NCBI GenBank assembly: GCA_018398585.1
Contig: JAGTTD010000024.1
Location: forward strand, 12,180,071 to 12,244,070
Length of the DNA stretch: 64,000 nucleotides
Reading direction: 5' to 3'
Source of the DNA: Simmondsia chinensis
Lineage: Eukaryota > Streptophyta > Magnoliopsida > Caryophyllales > Simmondsiaceae
Position numbers and translations under genes: made by a program. Positions 23,756 through 34,500 of this stretch are shown here, in pieces. The notes below the pieces were generated by a model. The model ran no database searches and was not told the origin of the DNA. It was given only the letters and a program-made list of their open reading frames with translations. Every line of letters begins with the position of its first letter. The stretch's first letter is position 1.

Positions 23756-25740
23756 CAACAACTACAACAAAAACAACAGACCCAGTGCCTCAAGGGCTCC
23801 CGCAGAAGTGGGTTCTGGGGGGGTTGATGTACGCATCCTTCCCCCTTCAGGGTGTTAAACCTGAAGAGAGGCTGTTTCCGAGGACCCCCAACCTAAGATT
23901 CATGCCATCATCGCATCGTAGCAACCTGTAAGCAAAAGGGGGGCAACAATGCATAAGAGCAGGACAAAGCATAAAGTGAGTATTACGAAGCATAACGCTC
24001 TAGAGGGGACTTTAAGGCAATATCATGCGCCACACGGCATGCAAGTAAGCAAGTAAACAGATAGTAAACATGACATGCACCCTTATATGTACTATACCTA
24101 GGAACACTAGTATAGCAAAATAAGCAGCGGTATGAGACCGCTACATCCACTATTTCTATGATAGTCCTCCATCTAGCTCTATCTCTATCTATCTCTATCA
24201 CTGGCCATCTCCTTCTGTAGGTTTAGGTGGGTGGGTGAGGTCCTGCCGTAACGCCTGCCGTCATCCCTTCTTTGGCCTGCTTCTTCCCCTCCTGCCTAGT
24301 GTGGTACGGAGCTGATTGCATCTCCTGACTGAAGCAGTGGTTTGTCTCCTCGTAATGCAAAGCGCCCGAACCAGTACAACATTGTTCAGATGCTCCTATC
24401 CCGCTATATCGGATGCACCTATTCTAGACCTCCACAGAGCTCTGTCTAGAGCCATCTCTTCATTTAGGTTGAAATAGGTGAGATCCTGTCGAATTATCTC
24501 TAACGAGCTCTTTTTTGGCCGTCCTCTCCCTCTCTTCCCGTCTATTATGTGGAGTTGTTCACATCTCCTGACAGGGGCAGTGGTGGGTCTCCTTCTATCA
24601 TGCCCAAACCAGCGCAGTCGTTGCTCCCTTAACTTATCTTCTATTGGGGCGACGCCTAATTTACTTCTTATGACCTCATTTCTGATCCTGTCCCTCCTTG
24701 TCTGCCCACACATCCACCTCAGCATCCTCATCTCTGCCACCCTCATCTTTTGTGTTTGATGAGACTTTAGTGGCCAGCTCTCTACCCTGTATGACATAGC
24801 TGGCATCACTACTGTCTTATAGTATTTACCCTTTAGCTTTAGCGGGAACTTCCTATCACACAGAATCGCCGAGGCCATTCTCCATTTATGCCAACCTACT
24901 TTAATCCTGTTGTTGACATCTGCGTCCACTTCGCCGTCTTTCTGTACCATGGAACCCAAGTATTTAAAGCAAGCTTTCTAAGGTATGTTCTCTGATCCAA
25001 TCCGTACGACTCCTGCGCTAGGCATGGTAGAGGTGCTGAACTTAAGTTCCATAGATTATGTCTTCGATCTACTGAGCCTTAGACCTTTCGATTCTAAGGC
25101 CCTCCTCCAGAGTTCTAGTTTTTCATTCACCTCCATTCTGGACTCTCCCACCAGGACTATATCATCCGCGAAAAGCATGCACCAAGGTACATCCCCTTGG
25201 ACGTGCCTAGTGAGCTCATCCATCAGCAAAATGAACAGAAAGGAGCTCAAGACTGATCCTTGATGTACCCCTACTGTAATGGGAAAGGCGTCTGTCTCCC
25301 CTTCTGTGGTACGCGCACTAGTTTGAGCGTCTTCGTACATGTCCTTGATGACCCGTATGTAGGACTCGTGGATGCCTTTCCTCTCCAGGACCCTCCATAG
25401 AACCTCTCTCGGTACTCTATCATATGCCTTCTCCAAGTCAATGAAAACCATATGAATGTCCTTTTGTCTATCTCGATAGTACACTATGGACCTCCTCAGG
25501 AGATGGATAGCTTCTATTGTTGATCTACCTAGCATAAGTCCAAACTGGTTCTTTGAGACTCCTGCTTGATGCCGAAGCCTTCCTTTTATGACCCGCTCCC
25601 AAAGCTTCAGAGTATGGCTCATTAGTTTGAGTCCTCTGTAATTGGCACAACTCTGAATGCCACCTTTGTTCTTATAGATGGGGACTAGTGTGCTCTTCCG
25701 CCAATCATCAGGCATCTTTTTCCCCCGGAGAATTTGGTTA
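23756..25740 (-). mobile_element. RTE-clade LINE, 5'-truncated
   Basis: Flanked by a perfect 16-bp duplication AAATTAACTGGCATGT (23740-23755, 25741-25756). On the minus strand it begins inside the RT N-terminus, passes through the RT and C-terminal region, and ends in a ~130-bp 3' tail (23772-23900) finishing in GTTGTTTTTGTTG-type repeats. RTE LINEs transpose by target-primed reverse transcription and commonly have short-repeat 3' tails. The tail is shared with the short elements at 26318, 27555, 32508 and 32971. Confidence 0.9.
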
Positions 25741-25754
25741 AAATTAACTGGCAT
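24396..25754 (-). pseudogene. RTE reverse transcriptase fragment
   Basis: Two long open stretches in sequence. At 25056-25754: [44 protein letters not shown] and the catalytic [10 protein letters not shown]. At 24396-24959: KYYKTVVMPAMSYRVESW, RWMCGQTRRDRIRNE and KRGRGRPKK, the C-terminal region usual in plant RTE proteins. The apurinic endonuclease half is absent because of 5' truncation at 25740. The Met at 25754 belongs to the flanking duplication, not to the element. A frame change and stop separate the two stretches near 24960-25055. Confidence 0.85.
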
Positions 25755-25949
25755 GTAATAACCTTAAAAGTGTGTTATTTCTAACAGCCTGTCTTGACTT
25801 TGATATTTATTCTCTGCATATTCATTACTAAATAAGTATATTATATTGACCCATTTCGTTTGATTTATTGCCTCAAGTATGCTTGATTTTATCTAGGTAT
25901 TCTATACATGACACCTAACCGCTATCCACGTACGTACCAAATACCATAG

Positions 25950-26113
25950 TGCAATTACCCGCAATGGGTGCAATACTAAACACACGATCCGTCCTGGTGC
26001 AATCACCCACAATAGGGTGCAATACCAAACACTAGGGCCTGCCCTAATGCAATCACCCGCAACGGATGCAATACCAAACACCATGGCCCACCCTAGTGCA
26101 ACCACCCGCATTT
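25950..26113 (+). repeat. ~50-bp tandem repeat, just over three copies
   Basis: Units of the form GTGCAATCACCCGCAATGGG then TGCAATACCAAACAC begin at about 25950, 25998 and 26048, with a partial unit at 26097. Lengths are 48-50 bp. Non-coding, downstream of the OEP16-2 stop codon. Confidence 0.8.
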
Positions 26114-26317
26114 TATTGGCATTTTCTACATGTGCCCAAAGGGCATATGATAATATCTATTAAATACTTACAAATTATTTTCGTTTGTAATAATAATAAA
26201 TGATCTAATTGCGTTTTTAGAAAATACATGCAATACTTACCAATCAAAATGCAAAACATTAATTACAAACATAATATTACATAATAATAAATTAATTTAT
26301 CTATAAAAATAAATAAG

Positions 26318-26454
26318 GTTGGGGGACCTCGGAAACAGTCTCTCGTCAGGGTCTCACCTTGATGGGGTAAGACTGCGTACATCCTCCCCCTCCCCCCCCG
26401 ACCCTGCACGAGCGGGAGCTCTTTAGGCACTAGGTTTTTTGTTGTTGTTGTTTG
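26318..26454 (+). mobile_element. 137-bp RTE-tail unit (SINE-like)
   Basis: Perfect 20-bp duplication (26298-26317 and 26455-26474; core ATCTATAAAAATAAATAAG). The insert starts GGTTGGGGGACCTCGGAAAC, contains AAGACTGCGTACATCC and ends GTTGTTGTTGTTTG. It matches only the last ~135 bp of the RTE LINE. Either a very short truncated LINE copy or a SINE-like unit. Confidence 0.85.
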
Positions 26455-26904
26455 TATCTATAAAAATAAATAAGAAGTATATATTTAATAGGTTTTAATA
26501 TGTACCTATTGGACATATGTTAGACCAACTCTAAATATTTAAGCTGCTTACATTCATATTTAAGTCATAGTATTTCTTTATAAATAAAGATATTGTAATA
26601 GATGCAAATCATCCCTTGAAATGAATGACAAATTACTCCCCCTTTGTGTCTCTTATTCTCCCCTCTCCTCTCTCCCCAGAAGATTTCTTATTATCAGACA
26701 GCATTTAGTTTCGAAAAATGCTAATAGACAGGCCATCAAAGAAACAAAAACCATAATTACAGCACAAGTTTCACACTGTGTAATCCATAGATCTATGAGC
26801 ACATACCCTCAACTGAACCCTGACCCGAAAGCATTTGTAATTCAGTTCCAGAGACACTTAACTCAAATATCGACACAAGGACAAAAGTTGAAGATGATGA
26901 TTAT

Positions 26905-27048
26905 TCAAAATATTCCAGTAAGAAGGTTAGCAGCAGTTGCAATAGCCGCCCCTGTGATGGCAGATTGCACTACTTGCTCATGCGTGGTGTCGTCCCCGGT
27001 AAACGCCACTGCCATTCCTGTTAGCGCTCCTGCTACTGCACTGTTTTT
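26905..27048 (-). CDS. OEP162: OEP16-2 exon 7 and stop
   Basis: 144 nt, acceptor AATGCAG|AAAAAC, TGA at 26907-26905. Encodes two small-residue-rich helices ([37 protein letters not shown]) and ends GIF. The open plus-strand frame over this region is only its antisense. Confidence 0.92.
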   Translation of the reverse strand, partial: KNSAVAGALTGMAVAFTGDDTTHEQVVQSAITGAAIATAANLLTGIF

Positions 27049-30000
27049 CTGCATTATACCCCATCAATTTGGGTCACCGATTATATAAGCAAAAATATCC
27101 CAAGAACTGGATTCGTTATATATACCGAAACAAGATCCAAACTTAAAATGAGAAGAGAAGGAAGAAAGAGCAACAGAGACACCACGACTTTAAGGTGTCA
27201 GCCCTCATGAAACCGTAGCTGCCACAGAGGAGGGTGTACTGACTTGGCCCTATAAATAAGGGTCTAGTCCCTCCACTCCACCACAGATCTACGCTTGTAA
27301 ATACAGATAAAAAAAAATTCGAGGCATAATGCAACATATGCAACAACTACAAGAACAACAACTAACACAACATATAGAGTTCTGTAAATTGATAGTACGT
27401 GATTCTGGATATAATGGAGATTAGACAACATTTTAGATAGCAATTTATACCTATTAATACAAGAGCATAGGTAAGGGTATAGATTGGTATACATGGTGTA
27501 TTCAACCCAGTCCCATATCCATCTATACCTATTAGTATAGTTACTAAAATACCCAACAACAACAACAACGAACATAGTGCCTCAAAGACTCCCGCCAATG
27601 CAGTGTCGGGGGATGAAATGTACGCAGCCTTACCCCTTCATGGTGCTGCCCTAAAGAGAGGCTGTATCCGAGGACCCCAAACCTGGAAAGTTACTAAAAT
27701 ACCCATATAATGAAAAACCCGAAATACAAGATGTTTTCATTTATAAATATGTGCCTTAGAAAGAGACACATTGATTCTCTTGTATGAGAGTTCACGGTAT
27801 TTCTTAGTTATGCAAAGAAAATCATACTAATGTCTAAGGGCAAAGTACAACGGGTATTGAGGGACCCCAAGTACATGAAATACGTGTGGGATGAAGTTTA
27901 TACCCGCAGATAGCGTAAAGTAAATATCAAACTCTATACCTGCCATGGGTACGGTACAAAGATGGAGCTCTATCCAGCAAATACAAAAATGAGCCATGAA
28001 ACTCGCCAGAATCCAACCCACCCATTCTCCTTCCTTATGCTCGGTTTGATCAGAGGGAAAGCTTCTTCCGTCTCATTTCTATTATGCTTTTGCATAACTA
28101 TCACTACTTCGTGGAGAATATTTTCCTCTATTGAGGGAAAAATTATTTGCCTTGATAAGGGGGAAAACACTTTCTGCTATAATATTATGTCATGTTGTTC
28201 ACTTTAACTGATTAGAAATGTTTTAAGAGTTATTGCTTTCAACCAAATGGAGTCCAAATTTTCAAACTAGACCACTTATGTCAACATCAAAAAATAGACT
28301 GACGAAAACATCATCCACATGCAATCAACACAAAGTAGTTGTCTAATTACCCAATCATGAGCGCCTCGGGTCTCCTTGAGCCCATAGGTTAGGCCTGAAT
28401 ACATCCCTGCAGCCAACCCTGCACAAAAGGGTGTTGTTTTTTAGCCTACCCCACCTTGATGTCTATATGCTATCAGCAGAATTGGAGATGCATTATGTTA
28501 TATCCCTCTCAAAATAAACATCATTCTTGGGCTTTTCAAGGTCAAAACAAATGAAATTTAACCATAACTTAAAAATTTTCGGTCTTTATAAAACTGGAAA
28601 TTTATTACTTAGTTAATCCTAATGTTTGAGCCTTTATCATTTTGGTGCCTCAACCTTTCTATATATACAATGTGGTATCTTGGGGTTCAAAATTTATCAC
28701 TCAAAGTATTCACCAAAGATGTTGCCGTGGAACATTATTTCAATAATATAAAGGTAACTTCAATCAAAATTTTGTGAATTTTTTTTTTTTTTTTGACAAT
28801 ATATAGGTACATACATGACATGAGAATCCGGTAAATTTCTATCATAATCCAGCAAATGTTTTCCGGAAACACTATAGGTACATACATGACATGAGGATCC
28901 GGTAAAGTTCTATCATAATCCAGTGAATGTTTTCCAGAAACACTAACACAACTCATATATACTATTCTAATCATGTATAATATCAGCAATTTATGATAAA
29001 GAAAATGTCAAATTCCAGCAGAAGTTCACGGGAGACTGATATAGGATACCTAAGTAATAAAATTATAAATGTCGATACATTGTATGTTAAAAAGTTGTGA
29101 TACTTGAACCTCAAGAGTATGTAAGTGATGAATTCCCAAAAAACTTCAGTAGATTATTTAATTGAAGTACAATATTTCCGATATTATAGTTTAAGTGTTA
29201 CTTATTTTGACTTTAGAGAGTGACATGCATTTGGTACAAATAAGTGTATTTCGCAGAAAAGGAAATGACCCGCTCAGGTGCAAGGGCTTACCCCATTGAA
29301 AGGACTCTTTTCCTGTACTTTTCACCTGGAATAAACAAAAATAATGACCCAAGATCGTTAGCAGCAACCAGAGAACTTCTTCAGAATCTGCAGGAATAAG
29401 GCTTCGGCCAAGATGAAGATCTCATTGTTGATTAAATCAATAGTTCAAGAGCTAATAAAGTACCCCATTTTTGGTAAACGTGAACGAAGTACGTGATAAA
29501 ATCTTATTAGCTGGCCATACACCATATACACAGGAAATGACCATGACGCAAATAATGCCGTGAATATCATGTTGTAAATTATTAAAGTGAGCAGGGGAAA
29601 AATCATAGTTTACCAAGGCTTCAACAGACTTCCTGTTAGTCTCCCCTGCACACGACACAGATAATAGAGTAAGAAAAATATTAGAATCCAAATCAACCAC
29701 GGAACCAATTTGTATCTCGCCGTAGCAAGGTGTAACAGATGTTACTAACGGTCATGGACATTGTATTGGATTTTCCTACAGAGAATAATTTGCTTTCTAA
29801 GACATTTTTGCAAAAATTTGAATAATTTTCCATAAAACAATTACTTTAAATCTCTTTAATGATCTTAACATGTAAATACATTTACAAGTATGTATTAATA
29901 GCATGTAACATGGAGTCTTTAGAAAAATACCGCTACTTAATTTGCGTAATGAGTATCTTAAAATATGTTATGTAATAGACTGTTATGAAACAAATTGGCT

Positions 30001-31363
30001 TTTATTTGATTCCATGCTCCAAACTCGTATCAGTTGAGACTCCACATGTGAGCCTAGTATTAGAATCCCGCATTGGAGTTGTGAGAGAGAAGAGATTATC
30101 TTATAAGCCTAATGGGTTACTCCACCTATTGCCAATTGGTTTTAGGATGGAACCTCACTTGGGCTTATATGTGGATCTCATATGTTTCAATTCCGTGGGT
30201 CGGCCCTAAAAAGGCCCGGTGAATTTAACATGGATGTCTTGTTTGTCGCACCGTATCCTCGTAAAGAGGGGTGCATTTGAATTTGTTGCACCGAGTGCCT
30301 CTCCAGTGAATGTTGGATCCAAGTGGATCGGAGAAGGTAAGTGTTGCGTTTGTCGTAGACTCATATGTGAGGAGAAGTGTTGAGACTCCACATGTGAGCC
30401 TAGTATTAGAATCCCGCATTGGAGTTGTGAAAGAGAAGAGATTATCTTATAAGCCTAGTGGGTTACTCCACCTATTGCCAATTGGTTTTAGGATGGAACC
30501 TCACTTGGGCTTATATATGGATCTCATATGTTCCAACTTCGTGGGTCGGGCCTAAAAAAGGCCCGGTGAATTTTAACATATCAAAGCGCATATCAGCAAA
30601 ATAACTTAAAGCAGCTTATAGTGTGTTTTGCCCTGCTGTAGAGGTGCTTTACGAAAAGCAATAGTAACTTCTACAAAAAAATTTGGGTGTTTGGCCCATT
30701 GGTTGAAGCGCCGTTGGGAACACGGCTTTTCCAAAACCAATTTTTTTTTAAGTCTTTGGAGAAGTGCTATTTTGAAGAACACTTTGGAGTAAAAGACAAA
30801 CTTATATATATCAAATATCATAAAATATAATCTATTCTCATATAAGAAACAATTCATTCAATTTACAACCCAACAATAACACATAAGAATATTTTTTTAT
30901 TACAATTCTTTAACATTATTAAAGATAAATAATTACAATTTCACAAAAAGATTCTCGTGGTTTTATTATATATATTAAGTTATTGCCCAAAATGATTATT
31001 TTGCATTTTACAGTACTCTCTACCGCAATTTTCAAAGAAAGTTACTTACCAAAAAATTTTCAAAGAAAGTTACTCAACACCTGCATTACTTTTTCCCATG
31101 TCATCACACTTCTGGAAGACAACTTAGTTAAAGCTACAACACTTCACAAAGGGCCAAATGGACCCTTTGTCCTATCTTGAAAAGATGCTTGCTTCTATAT
31201 ATATATATATATATATACACGGGACGACTCTTATGAGAAGGCGAATTTTAGGCCACATATTTGGTTAAAGTGGGGGATAAGGTGATGTCAAGTAGAAGAA
31301 AGATGATGTCAAAAGCTAAATGAGTGGTCCAAATCACATTGACAACATTGAGATACATGCATA

Positions 31364-31411
<48 letters not shown>

Positions 31412-31515
31412 TACATACATATGTATATATACACATATATACATATACACATACATATGTATGTGTATATGTATGTGTGTGTGTATATATATAAATGTAT
31501 GTATGTGTGTGTGTG

Positions 31516-31546
<31 letters not shown>

Positions 31547-34500
31547 ATATATATGTCAAACTATCTAACGATATTTTCCTAATTTTGAGAGTAAAGACAG
31601 CTATTGATAAAGAAATTACAAATTCACCCAATAACATGGTCATCTTGTCTAAAAGTTCTTCTCCTCAACATCCCTTCATAATGAGAGAGATTAAATAGAT
31701 GCAATAACAAAATTAGGGAAACCTTCTCATGAAATGACCAAACTGGGGATGCAAAATACGCCAAGCCAGCTCATGCAGGCGTTACATAGCTTAAAAACTT
31801 CTGCTAACTTCAAGTTCAAACAGAGTTGGGTAGAGCTTAACTCGTTTACTTGAATGAGGCCTAATCCGAACCTAGTAAAGCTTTAACTCCTAAGGCTAGC
31901 TAGCCTAAATGAGCAGTTTATGCCCGCTCGAGCCAAGTTTGAGGTTATTGAGCAGATTGAGCCTAATTGAACCGAGACAAGCTCGAATTGAGCTCAAATT
32001 AGCCTAAAGAAGGTGAGTTTTACTCAGTACGAGCTAGTTGAGCTCAATCACGGCGAGCCGAGCTAGAGCTTGAGTTAGAAGTTCATAGGTTTGTAAAACT
32101 CCGAGGCAAGCCCAAATTTAGCAAAAATGTTGATGACAAAAGCCGCCAACTCGACTCGTTTACACTCTCAAATACAAGCAAAATCAAATGCAAACAATTT
32201 TCCAATTCTCATAATTACAAGGATAGCCAAAAAGGGACAAAGGTAAAGTAAAAGATTGGGAAGTACACCTCTAAGGTCTGGGAACCTGCGCTTCTTAGCA
32301 CCAACAACATCAGTCCCGGAATCAAGTCCTGCACCTGAATCAAATGCAAAACACAATATATTCGTATGGAAGCAGCTTTTTGCAACAACCGCTCATGAAG
32401 TTAATGTCCAAAAATCACGGATGAAAGTGAATAGAAGCTCAATCACACAGGCAAGAACCTATACCTTCTGTTGCAAACTAAGCGTCACATTCCAGAACTA
32501 ATTAAAAAAAAAAAAAAGCAACATTCCCAGTGTCCCAAGGGCTCCCGCCTAAGTAGGGTCTGGGGGGATGGATGTACGCAACCTTCCTCCTTTAGGATGC
32601 TACCCTGAAGAGAGGTTGTTTCAGAGAACTCCCAACCTGAGGGGTGAAACACGAGGACTTCCCAAGAGGTCACCCATCTTGATACTACTGTCGTCCAAGC
32701 ACGCTTAGCTTCGGAGTTCTAATGGGATCCGGTGCTTGCTTGTTGGTACTCTCATAGGTACATCCCAAAACTATATAATAATCAAGAATTCCTTTCACGA
32801 ATATGTTCAGAGATTCGTTCTATCGAAATTGTGCTGAGGTTAAACTCATTTCATGTACATAATTTCCATCAGTAAGAATTTTATGGACACTTCAGAAATG
32901 GCAGAAATGATTAATGAATGATCTAGAGACAAATAAAATACTTTTAACATTATCAAATAGGAAATAAAGGAACATACCCAGTGCCTCAAGAGCTCCCACC
33001 TACGCAGGGCCTGGGAGGGCGGATGTACGCAGCCTTCCCCCTTCAAGGTGTTAACCTGAAGAGAGGCTGTTTCCCAGTGCCCCCAACCTGAGGGTGAGGA
33101 CTTCCCAGGAGGTCACCCATCCTGGTACTACTCGCCCAAGCACGCTTAACTTCGAAGTTCTAATGAGATCCGGTAACGAGTCGGTTCCGAAAATAATGCT
33201 GAAAAATAAAAAAATAAAAAAAATAATGCTGAAAAAAAAATAATTCCAAATCTACTATTGAACCGCGTTTACAAAATGCGGCTATACTAAACCGCGTCAA
33301 CGTGAGACGTTTAAAATAACAGAAAACCGCGTTTACAAAACACGGTTTATATTTGAATAAACCGCATTCAAAAAACGTGGTTCACAATGAAATAAACCGC
33401 ATTACCAAAATGCGGTTTACATGAATAAACCGCGTTAAGAAAACGCGGTTTTATAGTGAACCGCGTTACAAAAACGCGGTTTATCCGCAGTACACCGTTT
33501 TCATCGCTTGTAGTCGCCATTATGCCGCAATTCGTGATGATCGTCACATTGATTTCATGTTCCTCTCAATGAAGCTCCAAAATCATAAATGGAGGTGGTA
33601 AGAAATCAGAAAAAGTTATCAACAAAAGGCTATTAATTCAGTAGTGGTCAAATAGCTACAACAATGGTACTCAAAAATCTTCGGCATATAAATCAGAAGA
33701 AGGGCGGCGGCGGATGACGTGACTGGCGGTGAGTTAACAAGAAGGAGCCAGAGAGGTGGTGAGAGCCGAGGAAAGGGGAACACCGGGAGGGGGAACGCCC
33801 ATAAACCGCGTCCCAAGAACACGGTTTACTTCACGGTAAACCGCATGGTGAAGACACGGTTTTATTGAGGTATAACCGCGTCTTTATGATGCGGTTTAGT
33901 CTAAAAAACAGCACGCGGTTTTGTTTTAGTTGAAAAGCGTTTCTTTGACGCGGTTTACTATAACCGCATTTTATAAACGCGGTTCAACAGTAGATTTGGA
34001 ATTATTTTTTTTCAGCATTATTTTTTTTATTTTTTTATTTTTAAGCATTAAATTCGGAACCGACTCTCTGATAACAGCATATATATATATATATGGCCTC
34101 CTCATTGGCAATAAATGCATCAAAATATTATCATATTTGCAAAAATAAGATAGACATCACTTTTATATTTGATTAAGTTTAATTTTAATTACAAAGAGAA
34201 ATAAACTTAATAGAAGAAAAAACATTCATGCTTAATTTGGAGAGTCGGTTCCGGAAATAATGTCCTAGGAAAAATAACAAAAATATTACTGAAAAAAAAT
34301 AATTACTTTCATACAGTCCACGTGTGCTGGGTGGGTGACGTGGACCGTTGAAACTTAACCGCGTCTTTGACCAGCGGTTCATTAGTCATAAAACCCAGTC
34401 AATGAAGCACGTTTGAATGCTAAATAAACCGCGTTTTCAAATATCAAGTAAATCTCTAATAAACCGATCAAAAAAAAGGCGGTTCTTCACACATCCGAGT

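Noticed and set aside
26621..27088. 155-codon plus-strand ORF
   Set aside because: It is the antisense of OEP16-2 exon 7, which has GT-AG borders and family similarity on the minus strand.
28351..28440. Possible RTE-tail/SINE fragment (ACATCCCTGCAGCC)
   Set aside because: The minus strand reads as OEP16-2 exon 6 with correct splice sites and phase; the resemblance is chance.
31248..31643. Long ORFs rich in Tyr/Ile/Thr/His or Cys/Val on both strands
   Set aside because: They are translated TA/CA microsatellite.
32641..32760. Functional 5S rRNA gene
   Set aside because: The head is joined to a SINE-like body, its first ~25 bases are diverged and there is no tandem 5S array; it is a retroposed derivative.
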